Below are positions 41,314 to 50,613 of a DNA stretch of 64,000 bases, piece after piece. The position numbers and the translations under genes were made by a program. The notes under the pieces are model-generated. The model did not search any database and was not told the origin of the DNA. It worked only from the letters and a program-made list of their open reading frames with translations. Source of the DNA: SB25 sp050180705 (GTDB lineage Bacteria; Bacteroidota; Bacteroidia; Bacteroidales; Tenuifilaceae); assembly GCA_050180705.1 (NCBI GenBank), contig JBFXDX010000001.1, forward strand, positions 372,001 through 436,000, given 5' to 3'. Each line of letters starts with the position of its first letter. Position 1 is the first letter of the stretch.

Positions 41314-43155
41314 CTACTTTAATTCAATAATCATTGCAGAACGAGGTGAAAGTTGGATCTTAGACAGATTCTCAATGCTTTTATCAGTAATAATATCAAC
41401 ACCCGATTTCTTATCGCTCAAAAATTCCTTAAATCTATTTGTATCCAACACTTTAGGTTGATAATTATTATTCAGAATAACCATGATTGTTTGGTTATCA
41501 TCGTATCGAAAATAAACGTAAACACCATTTTCAGGAATAAAATGGGTTAGTTTTCCATAATGAACTGCACTTGCGGTTCTTCTCCAATTAAGAATTTTGG
41601 AAGTGTAGTTCCAAATCTCATTTTGCTTTTTATTCCGTCCTTCGGCTGTAAATGCATTGTTCTTATCGTTGGCCCAGCCTCCTGGAAAATCCTTACGAAT
41701 ATCGCCATGCCCCTTAGCATCATCGCCATCCATAAGCACCTCTGTACCATAGTAAATTTGAGGGATTCCTCGGACTGTAAGCAAGAATGCAGTAGCAAGT
41801 TTCAAACGGCCAATTGCAACCGACGAATCTTTATGAAAACGTCCATTATCGTGGTTTTCAAGAAATACCAACAGATCATTAGGGTTTTTGTATACAAAAT
41901 CATGTGCTAAAATCTCGTACAATCTGGCCATACCAGTATCCCAACCCTCCTCTTCATCAAAGGCTTTTTTTGCAGCAAACATCAACGGAAAATCCATTGC
42001 AGTTGGCAAGTTTGAATTGTATCCATCGGCATTGTTAGCATCCTTCTGCCAGTATGCTACCCACGATGGGTAATTTACCCAAGTTTCGCCCACAATATTA
42101 AAGTTAGGATACTCAGCATTTACAGCAGCACACCAATTCGACATAAAATATTTGTCGCAGTAAGGATGTGTATCCATACGGATTCCATCCAAATTTGCAT
42201 ATTCAATCCACCAAATACTATTCTGAATGAGATACTTAGCCAAGTATGGATTACGTTGGTTTAGATCGGGCATATGCTTATCGAACCAACCATCGGCCAT
42301 CAGGTTTCTATCTTGTTGCGACGCATGAGGATCGAAAGTTGCAGGAATACGATAATTTGTCCGGGTAAATTCAGGGAATTGATTTAACCAATCGTTCATA
42401 GGCAAATCTTTCATCCACCAATGTTCACCTCCGCAATGATTAAAAACCATATCCTTAATAACCTTTAAACCCTTTGAATGTGCTACTTCAACATAGTTTT
42501 TATACAACTCATTATCTCCCATTCGAGGGTCAATCCTGTAAAAATCGGTAATTGCATAGCCATGATACGACCACTGTGGCTGATTATTCTCTAACACCGG
42601 AGTCATCCATATGGCAGTTGCTCCAAGTTGATTAATATAATCGAGATGATTAATCACTCCCTGCAAGTCGCCACCATGCCTAGCATAAGGTTCATTTCTA
42701 TTAAACTTATCGGGCATTCCTTTTACAGAATCAATGGAGGAATTACCATCCGAAAATCGATCGGGAACAATCAAATACAAAACATCTGAATTGTTAAATC
42801 CGTTTCGTTCAGCAGAACCTGCTATACGTTGCTTTAATTCGTAATTAACAATTTGAGGTTTTCCTTTAGAAAACTTTAACTGAATCTTGACAATACCAGC
42901 CTTTGCATTTTCACCAATATGTAAATTGATAAATAGATAATTAGGATTCTCTACCTTATCAATACTCTTAAGGGTAACATCATTGGCAGCAAGGCTAACT
43001 TCTGCCTCAGAAATATTCTGACCGTACACCAAAAGTTGAACATCGGGATTCTTCATACCAACCCACCAATTCATTGGTTCAACTCGCTTAACTATTTGAG
43101 CATTAACCAACATAACCAATAAAGTTAAAGTTGTAGTTAAAAAGTATTTTATCAT
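41314..43155 (-). CDS. GH13 neopullulanase/cyclomaltodextrinase-like alpha-amylase
   Basis: A 613-residue enzyme with a signal peptide (1-19, ending LVNA before QIV), so periplasmic. Residues 20-110 are the Ig-like N-terminal domain of bacterial cyclomaltodextrinases/SusA (RVEPMNWWVGMKNPDVQLLV). The GH13 barrel (about 125-500) has nucleophile Asp328 in DGIRMDTHPY, acid/base Glu357 in IVGETWVN, and Asp436 in LENHDNGRF; region I is DMVFNHCG. A C-terminal beta domain follows. It is expected to hydrolyse maltodextrins or cyclodextrins to maltose and glucose. It precedes the lipoprotein GH13 gene and follows aldolase, with a hairpin between. Confidence 0.93.
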   Translation of the reverse strand: MIKYFLTTTLTLLVMLVNAQIVKRVEPMNWWVGMKNPDVQLLVYGQNISEAEVSLAANDVTLKSIDKVENPNYLFINLHIGENAKAGIVKIQLKFSKGKPQIVNYELKQRIAGSAERNGFNNSDVLYLIVPDRFSDGNSSIDSVKGMPDKFNRNEPYARHGGDLQGVINHLDYINQLGATAIWMTPVLENNQPQWSYHGYAITDFYRIDPRMGDNELYKNYVEVAHSKGLKVIKDMVFNHCGGEHWWMKDLPMNDWLNQFPEFTRTNYRIPATFDPHASQQDRNLMADGWFDKHMPDLNQRNPYLAKYLIQNSIWWIEYANLDGIRMDTHPYCDKYFMSNWCAAVNAEYPNFNIVGETWVNYPSWVAYWQKDANNADGYNSNLPTAMDFPLMFAAKKAFDEEEGWDTGMARLYEILAHDFVYKNPNDLLVFLENHDNGRFHKDSSVAIGRLKLATAFLLTVRGIPQIYYGTEVLMDGDDAKGHGDIRKDFPGGWANDKNNAFTAEGRNKKQNEIWNYTSKILNWRRTASAVHYGKLTHFIPENGVYVYFRYDDNQTIMVILNNNYQPKVLDTNRFKEFLSDKKSGVDIITDKSIENLSKIQLSPRSAMIIELK

Positions 43156-43176
43156 GATTCAGTTTTTAAAGTTTAC

Positions 43177-43212
43177 AAAAAAAGAGGTTGCCAAAGCGGA
43201 CAACCTCTTTAC
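43177..43212 (-). terminator. hairpin between aldolase and GH13 genes
   Basis: AAAGAGGTTG (43181-43190) pairs with CAACCTCTTT (43201-43210), with a T-run for leftward transcription. It could end or attenuate the upstream transcript inside the cluster. Confidence 0.75.
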
Positions 43213-43225
43213 AATAAGTTTAATA

Positions 43226-44296
43226 TTAACCTCTTCCAATAGCATTAAGGTCGGCAAATGCCTCCTTAAGCCTAACAACTATCGACTCCTCGCCCTTACG
43301 TAACCAAACGCGTGGATCGTAGTACTTTTTATTAGGAGAGTCCTCACCTTCGGGATTACCAATTTGTCCCTGTAGGTAATCCTTCTTAGCGGTATAGTAA
43401 TTCTTTAATCCATCCCAATACGCCCATTGTAAATCGGTATCGAGATTCATTTTAACAACACCATAGCCCAATGCTTCTTCAATTTTTTCCTTCTCAGAAC
43501 CACTTCCACCATGGAATACAAAGTTTACAGGTTTTGCGGCTGTACCAAATTTCTTTTGAATAAGATCCTGTGAGTTCTTAAGAATAACTGGGTTTAAAAC
43601 CACATTACCTGGTTTGTAAACACCATGAACATTCCCAAATGAAGCAGCGATAGTAAAATTAGGACTAATTTTCATTAGTTCTTCGTATGCATAGGCAACC
43701 TCCTCGGGTTGAGTGTAAAGCTTTGAACTATCAACGCCTGTATTATCAACACCATCTTCCTCTCCACCAGTTACACCCAATTCAATCTCAAGGGTCATAC
43801 CCATTTTCGACATACGAGTAAGGTACTTCTTGCAGATTTCAATATTCTCGTGAAGTGGTTCCTCAGATAAATCGAGCATATGAGAGCTGAAAAGTGGCTT
43901 TCCTGTCTCTTTAAAGTACTTCTCGCCGGCATCCAATAATCCATCAATCCAAGGTAGTAGTTTTTTTGCAGCATGATCGGTATGCAAAACTACAGGAACA
44001 CCATAAGCCTCAGCAAGCAAATGAACATGCTTTGCACCGCTAATTGCACCTAGAATGCTTGCCCTTTGTCCATCGTTCGATAATGTTTTTCCGGCAATAA
44101 ATGATGCTCCACTATTCGAAAACTGAATAATTACAGGAGACCCAACTTCTCTAGCAGTTTCCATAACTGCATTCATAGTATTTGTACCTGTAACATTAAC
44201 AGCAGGTAAAGCAAATTTTTCAGATTTAGCGTATTCAAATAAATCGCTTAACTGTTTGCCAGTAATTATTCCGGCTTGAAATCTTTTTGTACTCAT
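43226..44296 (-). CDS. fbaA: class II fructose-bisphosphate aldolase
   Basis: A 356-residue zinc-dependent aldolase that splits fructose-1,6-bisphosphate into DHAP and glyceraldehyde-3-phosphate. Landmarks: FALPAVNVTGTNTMNAVMETA, VVLHTDHAAKKLLPWIDG (zinc His and catalytic Asp), SSHMLDLSEEPLHENI, LEIELGVTGGEEDGVDN, ASFGNVHGVYKPGNV and FHGGSGSEKEKIEEA (zinc His, phosphate site). Length and the long insert mark the class IIA (E. coli FbaA) group. It sits inside the maltose cluster, 48 bp after the GH65 gene, which is an uncommon place for the glycolytic aldolase. Confidence 0.96.
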   Translation of the reverse strand: MSTKRFQAGIITGKQLSDLFEYAKSEKFALPAVNVTGTNTMNAVMETAREVGSPVIIQFSNSGASFIAGKTLSNDGQRASILGAISGAKHVHLLAEAYGVPVVLHTDHAAKKLLPWIDGLLDAGEKYFKETGKPLFSSHMLDLSEEPLHENIEICKKYLTRMSKMGMTLEIELGVTGGEEDGVDNTGVDSSKLYTQPEEVAYAYEELMKISPNFTIAASFGNVHGVYKPGNVVLNPVILKNSQDLIQKKFGTAAKPVNFVFHGGSGSEKEKIEEALGYGVVKMNLDTDLQWAYWDGLKNYYTAKKDYLQGQIGNPEGEDSPNKKYYDPRVWLRKGEESIVVRLKEAFADLNAIGRG

Positions 44297-44344
44297 AGTT
44301 AGTTATGTTAAATACATTGTAAAGGTAACACTTTCAATTTTAAC

Positions 44345-46669
44345 CTAAGCAAAAACTTGCTTTTGCACCGGAATAGTAATTGAACTGTTAGGTGATACCT
44401 TTTGCTCCTTCCCGTAAACTTTAATAGTTAAAGAATTTCCAACTTCATTGTAAATGGTAACATCACTACTTGTCACATTAATTTTCAATGTATTCTCGCG
44501 GAACCATACTTTAAAACTGTATGACTTCCACTCCGAAGGAATTAATGGATTAAAGTTGAGTTTATCCTCACGAATGCGCATACCGCCAAATCCCTCGACA
44601 ATCGAAATCCATGTACCAGCCATACTGGTAATATGCAAGCCTTCCTTAACCTCGTGGTTGTAATCGTCCAAATCCAAGCGAGCAGTACGCAAGTATAGTT
44701 CGTACGCTTTATTTCCATTTCCAATGCGCGATGCTAAAACGCTATGAACGCATGGCGAAAGCGATGATTCATGGACTGTACGGGTCTCATAAAACTCGTA
44801 GTTACGTTTAATTGCATCAGTATCGAATCTATCCTCAAGGAAATACATTCCCTGAAGAACATCGGCCTGTTTAATAAAACAAGAACGAAGAATACGATCC
44901 CAACTCCATTTTTGATTTAATGGACGTTCCTTTACGTCCAAATCCTTAACAAGGATTTGTTCCTTATCCATATAGCCTTCCTGCTGTAGAAAGACACCTA
45001 ATTTTGTATCCTCAGGAAAGAACATATTGCCGCGAATCTCGCGCCATTTTGCAATCTCTACGCTATCATCGAACTTAATTTTACCTACTAGTTCTGCATA
45101 CTTCGCAGAATCCTGCGATTTAACATACTGAGCAGCCTCATCGGCATACTCCATACACCAGCAAGCAATAAAACTGGTGTACCAGTTATTATTAACGTTA
45201 TTTTCATATTCATTTGGACCGGTAACACCAAGCATTACATACTTACCCTTTTCGGTGGAAAAGTTGATACGTTGCGCCCAAAAACGAGCAATGCCGATCA
45301 GTAATTCAAGACCAAAGTTTACAAGATAACTCTTATCATTAGTGTAACGAACATAGTTATACACAGCAAAAGCAATGGCTCCATTACGATGAATTTCCTC
45401 GAAGGTGATTTCCCACTCGTTATGGCACTCCTCCCCGTTCATTGTAACCATTGGAAACAATGCAGCACCATCCTTAAATCCAAGTTTCGCAGCATTTTCA
45501 ATGGCCTTTCCTAGCTGCTTGTATCTATAAAGGAGCAACTGACGGGCAACCTTTTGACCATGTGTAACCATGTAAAATGACAAGCAGTACGCCTCTGTAT
45601 CCCAGTAAGTTGATCCGCCGTATTTCTCACCAGTAAAACCTTTTGGTCCAATATTTAAGCGTTCATCCTTTCCTGTGTAGGTTTGGCTGAGCTGGAAAAT
45701 ATTGAAACGAATACCTTGCTGCGCAGCAACATCGCCTTCAATAGTGATATCACTATGTTTCCATATTTCGGCCCATGCATCCTTATGCTCCTCAAACATC
45801 TTGTCAAACCCCTTTGAAATTGCAGTATCGATAAGTTTTTCAAGAACTTTTTGGAAAGTACCTTTATCGTAATTCAAACTAGAAACTACGGCTGCAAACT
45901 TATATAGAGTAACTTCATCACTAGCCTTAAGCTTAACGGAATAGCGATTATCGACATACTTATCCGAGGCATTAACCTGAGAAGTTACACTAACCTGCTG
46001 ACCATTAACGTAAATAAAATTACGCATTGCATGACCAACATGAAAATCAAGTTTTTTTGTACGACTTACAATATAGCTTAGTGTATTACCTTTAATATCG
46101 ATAATATCCCAAAACTTCTCGCCATAGTTAGAATCCTCGTTATGCACATCGGCATCGAGGTATGGCCTTAACTCTACCGCTGCGTCAGCATTTAAAACCT
46201 TTACACTATACTTTATTGCACCGATTTCGGTATCAACCATGCTTAAGAAACGTAGCGACTTCACGGCAACCTTAATTCCAGATGGCATTTCACATATGAA
46301 AGAACGCTCAAGATATCCTTCCTTCATATTTAACACCCTACGAAAATCATCAACTTTACATTTAGCAAGGTCGAGCGGCTCATTATTTATAAGGACATCT
46401 ATTCCAATCCAATTGGTAGAATTGATGACTTTAGCAAAGTATTCGGGATAACCATTTTTCCACCAACCAACACGGGTTTTATCGGGATAATAGACTCCAC
46501 CGATATAGCTACCTTGTAGGGTGCTTCCGCTAAACTTCTCCTCGAAGTTAGCTCGCTGCCCCATTGCCCCATTTCCTATACTGAATATACTCTCCGATGC
46601 ACGGGTATTTTCAGGAACGAAACCCTCCTCTATGATGCACCATTCATCATGCTTTAAGTACGAGTTCAT
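44345..46669 (-). CDS. GH65 maltose (or kojibiose-type) phosphorylase
   Basis: A 774-residue cytoplasmic glycoside phosphorylase that splits an alpha-glucoside with phosphate to beta-glucose-1-phosphate. The N-terminal super-sandwich (1-270) is followed by the (alpha/alpha)6 barrel. The catalytic acid is Glu487 in GVTGPNEYENNV, the same position as in Lactobacillus brevis maltose phosphorylase. WDTEAYCLSFY and GEECHNEWEITFEEIHRNG match the family; Lys600-Gln601 and TVHESSLS (631-638) are the phosphate-binding segments. Beta-phosphoglucomutase directly upstream and a maltose-type transporter favour maltose as substrate; trehalose or kojibiose cannot be excluded. No signal peptide. Confidence 0.93.
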   Translation of the reverse strand: MNSYLKHDEWCIIEEGFVPENTRASESIFSIGNGAMGQRANFEEKFSGSTLQGSYIGGVYYPDKTRVGWWKNGYPEYFAKVINSTNWIGIDVLINNEPLDLAKCKVDDFRRVLNMKEGYLERSFICEMPSGIKVAVKSLRFLSMVDTEIGAIKYSVKVLNADAAVELRPYLDADVHNEDSNYGEKFWDIIDIKGNTLSYIVSRTKKLDFHVGHAMRNFIYVNGQQVSVTSQVNASDKYVDNRYSVKLKASDEVTLYKFAAVVSSLNYDKGTFQKVLEKLIDTAISKGFDKMFEEHKDAWAEIWKHSDITIEGDVAAQQGIRFNIFQLSQTYTGKDERLNIGPKGFTGEKYGGSTYWDTEAYCLSFYMVTHGQKVARQLLLYRYKQLGKAIENAAKLGFKDGAALFPMVTMNGEECHNEWEITFEEIHRNGAIAFAVYNYVRYTNDKSYLVNFGLELLIGIARFWAQRINFSTEKGKYVMLGVTGPNEYENNVNNNWYTSFIACWCMEYADEAAQYVKSQDSAKYAELVGKIKFDDSVEIAKWREIRGNMFFPEDTKLGVFLQQEGYMDKEQILVKDLDVKERPLNQKWSWDRILRSCFIKQADVLQGMYFLEDRFDTDAIKRNYEFYETRTVHESSLSPCVHSVLASRIGNGNKAYELYLRTARLDLDDYNHEVKEGLHITSMAGTWISIVEGFGGMRIREDKLNFNPLIPSEWKSYSFKVWFRENTLKINVTSSDVTIYNEVGNSLTIKVYGKEQKVSPNSSITIPVQKQVFA

Positions 46670-46678
46670 ATAAATATT

Positions 46679-47332
46679 TTATTTATTTAATGATTCAATA
46701 AGATTCTTATAAGTAAAGTGTTTTAGATTTGGTACCACAATGTTGGCTTTGCTCAGAATATCCGGATTACCAATTCCTATGCATCGCATACCAGCACTTA
46801 CAGCAGCATCAATTCCAGCTTCGGCATCCTCGAATACAACACAAAACTCAGGATCGACATCCAATGCTTTTGCTGCAGTTAAAAAAATATCAGGAGCAGG
46901 CTTTGCTGCTGTCACTGTATTACCATCGAGAATTTTATCGAAATGACCTGTAATACCAATTCTATCGAGAATAACAGGAGCATTTTTACTGGCAGAGCCT
47001 AACGCTAACTTTATATTATGCATCCTTAACTCTTCGAGCAACTCCTTTGCTCCTGGCAGTATTTCCTCGGGAGTCATTTTAAGAATATACTCCAAGTACC
47101 ACTCATTTTTTCGAGCAGCCATTTTCTCCATCTTATCCATAGAAAATGATAATCCGCCTACTTCAAGCAGTATTTCTAAGGAACGCATACGGCTAACACC
47201 TTTAAGCCGCTCGTTGTGCACTTCGGTAAATTCAAAGCCCAACTCTTTAGCCAATCTTTTCCATGCCAAATAATGATATTTGGCAGTATCTACCACCACT
47301 CCGTCTAAATCGAATATACAGGCCAGAATCAT
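46679..47332 (-). CDS. pgmB: beta-phosphoglucomutase (HAD superfamily)
   Basis: A 217-residue HAD phosphomutase that converts beta-glucose-1-phosphate into glucose-6-phosphate. The catalytic pair is Asp8 and Asp10 in FDLDGVVVDTAKYHYLAW; the cap segment LKGVSRMRSLEILLE is the beta-PGM signature. Ser in LGSASKN, Lys in TAAKPAPDIFL and the metal Asp pair in VVFEDAEAGIDAA follow. It lies 9 bp before the GH65 gene, the standard pairing for inverting disaccharide phosphorolysis. Confidence 0.94.
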   Translation of the reverse strand: MILACIFDLDGVVVDTAKYHYLAWKRLAKELGFEFTEVHNERLKGVSRMRSLEILLEVGGLSFSMDKMEKMAARKNEWYLEYILKMTPEEILPGAKELLEELRMHNIKLALGSASKNAPVILDRIGITGHFDKILDGNTVTAAKPAPDIFLTAAKALDVDPEFCVVFEDAEAGIDAAVSAGMRCIGIGNPDILSKANIVVPNLKHFTYKNLIESLNK

Positions 47333-47353
47333 AAATCAATTAGGTTTAATAAA

Positions 47354-48661
47354 TTACTCAACAACAGTTTTCTCCTTAATTAAGTAGACCGAAACCGCAC
47401 CTAAAAACAGTGCAATACCAGCAATTACTAGCATATTAATTTGAGAACCACCAACCATGGCTAACAAACCGCCTCCAATAAGTGCTGCTACAATTTGAGG
47501 CAAACAAATGGTACCATTGAACAATCCAAGGTAAGCACCCATAGAACGCCCCGATAGTGAGTTAGTAAGTATTGCAAAAGGCATTGCCAACATGGCAGCC
47601 CATGCAAATCCTATTAGAAAATATGATATAAACAGTAAATACTGATTCTGGAAAAACAAAGTTGTAACGAAACCAATTCCACCAATAGCAAGGCTAAATG
47701 CATATGCAAATTTTCTTGAACGAAATTGAGGTAATACAATAGCCCAAAGAACTGAACCTATTGCCTGAACTGCAAACAATACCCCTACCCAGTTTCCAGC
47801 AGTTTGATACTCTAGAGATTTGGTATCGGTTGTTCCCCAAACGTTCTCGGCAATTCCTCCTGCAGTATATGTCCACATATACATAAAGGCTAACCAAGAA
47901 AAGAACTGCACCAAACCAATTGTCCAAAATGTTTTTGGAGCATGAATTAGCAAAGAAATAAAGTCTGTTTTTGCCTCCTTCTCCTCGTTTGTAATACCAT
48001 GAAATTCCTCAAATTCGGCTGGAGGCATTTCGTGAACCTTCAAACTTGTATAAAGTACACATAGAATAAGGATGGCTGCTCCAATATAGAATGAGTAAAT
48101 CACAGAATCGGGAACAACACCTTTTTCGGCAACGTTGCTAATTCCCCACCATGTAAATAAAAATGGGAATAGATAGCCAACCAAACTTCCTGCATTACAT
48201 AAAAAACTCTGAATTGAAAAGGCTTTCGCTTTTTGCTGCTCATTTACCATGTCACCAACCATCATTTTGAATGGTTGCATAGCCATGTTTATTGAAGTAT
48301 CGAGCAACATTAGCATAAATAAGCCAAAACTCATTGCAGCCTTAACTGTAAGCCCAAAACTACCCGAGTTTGGTAACATACACATCACAATAACAGCAAC
48401 TAACGCTCCTACAAACAAGTAAGGTTTACGTCTGCCCCAGCGAGTCCATGTTTTGTCGCTTAATGAGCCAACTATTGGCTGAACAACAATACCCATTAAT
48501 GGGGGTAAAATCCAGAAATAACTTAATGTGTGAGGATCGGCTCCTAGCGTGGCAAATATTCGGCTTATATTAGCACTCTGGAGTGCATAGGCAATTTGCA
48601 CACCAAAAAAACCAAAACTGATATTCCACAATTTCCAAAATGATAAGTCGGGCTTTTTCAT
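47354..48661 (-). CDS. malT: MFS maltose-type transporter (SLC45-like)
   Basis: A 435-residue inner-membrane carrier with about 12 helices. It starts MKKPDLSFWKLWNISFGFFG; the motif SDKTWTRWGRRKPYLFVG after helix 2 is the major-facilitator A motif as seen in SLC45/GPH-like sugar symporters, and RSMGAYLGLFNGTICLPQIV is near helix 11. Similar genes in maltose clusters of Bacteroidota import maltose with protons. It is the first gene of the leftward pgmB-GH65-aldolase-GH13-GH13 unit, 21 bp before pgmB. Substrate is inferred from context. Confidence 0.88.
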   Translation of the reverse strand: MKKPDLSFWKLWNISFGFFGVQIAYALQSANISRIFATLGADPHTLSYFWILPPLMGIVVQPIVGSLSDKTWTRWGRRKPYLFVGALVAVIVMCMLPNSGSFGLTVKAAMSFGLFMLMLLDTSINMAMQPFKMMVGDMVNEQQKAKAFSIQSFLCNAGSLVGYLFPFLFTWWGISNVAEKGVVPDSVIYSFYIGAAILILCVLYTSLKVHEMPPAEFEEFHGITNEEKEAKTDFISLLIHAPKTFWTIGLVQFFSWLAFMYMWTYTAGGIAENVWGTTDTKSLEYQTAGNWVGVLFAVQAIGSVLWAIVLPQFRSRKFAYAFSLAIGGIGFVTTLFFQNQYLLFISYFLIGFAWAAMLAMPFAILTNSLSGRSMGAYLGLFNGTICLPQIVAALIGGGLLAMVGGSQINMLVIAGIALFLGAVSVYLIKEKTVVE

Positions 48662-48700
48662 ATATTATTAAAAACTTAATTATTTAAAATACTATAGCCT

Positions 48701-48708
48701 CAAATGTA
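48701..48708 (-). promoter_or_regulatory. -7 promoter element of the maltose cluster
   Basis: Read leftward TACATTTG, an exact TAnnTTTG, about 40 bases before the transporter ATG. The -33 position falls in a T-rich tract without a clear TTTG. Confidence 0.5.
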
Positions 48709-48759
48709 AAGTAAAAAAAAATGAAAAAAAACACACATTTATCATCAAATACTTGTAAA

Positions 48760-48891
48760 TAAACGAGTTTAACGGCTACAAGTCGCATTTCAATCGTTTA
48801 CGAAGGATTGTTTAATAATTTCTATTTTTTTGAAAATAATCGATTCTTAAACCTTCGCAAACCCCAACAAATAGGCCGTAAACGTTTGCGG
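48760..48891. promoter_or_regulatory. putative LacI-type operators upstream of the maltose cluster
   Basis: Three CG-centred palindromes: TAAACGAGTTTA (48760-48771), TCGTTTACGA (48794-48803) and CCGTAAACGTTTGCGG (48876-48891; only one base pair of the 16 is unmatched). The last resembles LacI-family sites such as GTAAACGTTTAC. They lie about 50-190 bp upstream of the -7 element. No LacI or SusR gene is in the window. Confidence 0.5.
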
Positions 48892-48904
48892 AAATTCATT
48901 CAAA

Positions 48905-48940
48905 AACAAAAAAGGTTACACTTTTGAGAGTAACCTTTGA
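48905..48940 (-). terminator. terminator after prfC
   Basis: AAAGGTTAC (48911-48919) pairs with GTAACCTTT (48930-48938) around ACTTTTGAGA; the left A-run gives a T-run leftward. Confidence 0.85.
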
Positions 48941-48958
48941 TAAAAATGTATAGTATAT

Positions 48959-50536
48959 TTAGAATTCGGAAGTAAAATGGAACTTAATATCTGGAAATTT
49001 TTCAATGGCCATTTGAAGAGAGTAAGGAGAATCGGCCAAGAAAACCTCACGACCATGCTTATCGAGCGCCAAGTTGTTATACTTACGAATGCGGAAATCG
49101 TCCAATTGCGACTTATTGGTTGTCTCCATCCAACAAGCTTTGTGAAGGTTAAAATTCTCATATCGACATTTTGCACCATACTCGTGCTCCAGTCTGTACT
49201 GAATAACATCAAACTGAAGGGCTCCTACCGTTCCAATAATCTTTCGTCCATTGGATTTTTGGGTGAATAGCTGAGCAACGCCTTCATCGGTTAACTGATC
49301 GATCCCCTTTGCCAACTGCTTAAATTTCAAGGGATCGGCATTCTCAACATACCTGAATAGTTCTGGCGAAAAACTTGGAATCCCTTTGAAATTAAGGATT
49401 TCACCTTCAGTTAAGGTATCGCCTATTTTGAAGTTTCCTGAATCAGGCAATCCAACAATATCACCAGGGTAAGCAAACTCAACAATGGATTTTTTATCGG
49501 CCAAGAATGCATTTGGACTTGAAAACCGAAAAGTCTTACCCAAACCTACGTGTAAATAAGGTTTGTTACGTTCAAATTTGCCAGAGCAAATCTTTAGGAA
49601 TGCAATTCGATTCCTATGATTAGGATCCATATTGGCAAAAATCTTAAATACAAACCCAGTCATTTTCTCCTCGAAAGGAGATACTGTTCGAGCATCTGTA
49701 ACAGTTGGACGAGGATAAGGTGCAATTTGTACAAAACAATCGAGCAACTCCTTTACACCAAAATTATTTAAGGCACTACCAAAGAAAACTGGTGCAACCT
49801 CGCCTGACAGATAGGTATTTGTATCAAACTGTGGATAAACCTCATTTACAAGTTCAATCTCCTCTAAAAACCTATTGGTATAAGGTTTTATGTAATTATT
49901 AAGCTCAGGATTATGAATATCGTTAATTTCAATTATATCATCAGCAATGGTTTGCTTGTCATCCGCTGAGAACAAAAATAATTTCTTCTCAAATAAATTA
50001 TAAACACCTTTAAATGTAGGCCCCTGACTAATTGGCCAACTCAAAGGTCGAACCTTTATCTTAAGTTCCTTTTCAATTTCGTCGAGCAACTCAAATGGAT
50101 CGTTTCCTGGTCTATCCAACTTATTGATAAATACAATAACTGGAGTATTTCTCATTCGACAAACCTCCATGAGCTTCCGAGTTTGAGTCTCAACCCCTTT
50201 GGCATGATCAATGACAATAATTACACTATCGACAGCCGTTAATGTACGGTAGGTATCCTCTGCAAAATCTTGGTGACCGGGTGTGTCTAGAATGTTGACT
50301 TTATAACCGTTATGCTCAAACTCCATTACAGAAGTGGAAACTGAAATACCACGCTGGCGTTCAATTTCCATAAAGTCGGAAGTTGCTGTTTTCTTAATTT
50401 TATTACTTTTAACCGCACCTGCCACATGTATAGCACCACCAAAAAGCAACAACTTCTCAGTTAATGTTGTTTTTCCGGCATCGGGATGGCTAATAATAGC
50501 GAATGTTCTACGACGTTTTACTTCTTCTAAACTCAT
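48959..50536 (-). CDS. prfC: peptide chain release factor 3
   Basis: RF3 is the GTPase that removes RF1/RF2 from the ribosome after peptide release. The 525-residue protein begins MSLEEVKRRRTFAIISHPDA, with P-loop SHPDAGKTTLTEK, switch segments MEIERQRGISVSTSVM, DTPGHQDFAEDTYRTL and NKLD, then the domain II/III segments GFVFKIFANMDPNHRNR and VGALQFDVIQYRLEHEY. These separate it from EF-G. An in-frame ATG at 50581 adds 15 residues not expected. It lies 77 bp after the symporter gene. Confidence 0.97.
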   Translation of the reverse strand: MSLEEVKRRRTFAIISHPDAGKTTLTEKLLLFGGAIHVAGAVKSNKIKKTATSDFMEIERQRGISVSTSVMEFEHNGYKVNILDTPGHQDFAEDTYRTLTAVDSVIIVIDHAKGVETQTRKLMEVCRMRNTPVIVFINKLDRPGNDPFELLDEIEKELKIKVRPLSWPISQGPTFKGVYNLFEKKLFLFSADDKQTIADDIIEINDIHNPELNNYIKPYTNRFLEEIELVNEVYPQFDTNTYLSGEVAPVFFGSALNNFGVKELLDCFVQIAPYPRPTVTDARTVSPFEEKMTGFVFKIFANMDPNHRNRIAFLKICSGKFERNKPYLHVGLGKTFRFSSPNAFLADKKSIVEFAYPGDIVGLPDSGNFKIGDTLTEGEILNFKGIPSFSPELFRYVENADPLKFKQLAKGIDQLTDEGVAQLFTQKSNGRKIIGTVGALQFDVIQYRLEHEYGAKCRYENFNLHKACWMETTNKSQLDDFRIRKYNNLALDKHGREVFLADSPYSLQMAIEKFPDIKFHFTSEF

Positions 50537-50613
50537 TGCTCTTAATTTTCGGAGTGCAAAGATATAAAAAGTAAAAAGCAAAACTTGTATATCTCAAACT
50601 TTAAAGATATAAC

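Noticed and set aside
41547..41910. Overlapping open frames on both strands inside the GH13 gene
   Set aside because: The GH13 frame has the full catalytic signature; the others are shadows without motifs.
46740..46946. Plus-strand open frames across the pgmB gene
   Set aside because: They are antisense shadows of a well supported beta-phosphoglucomutase.
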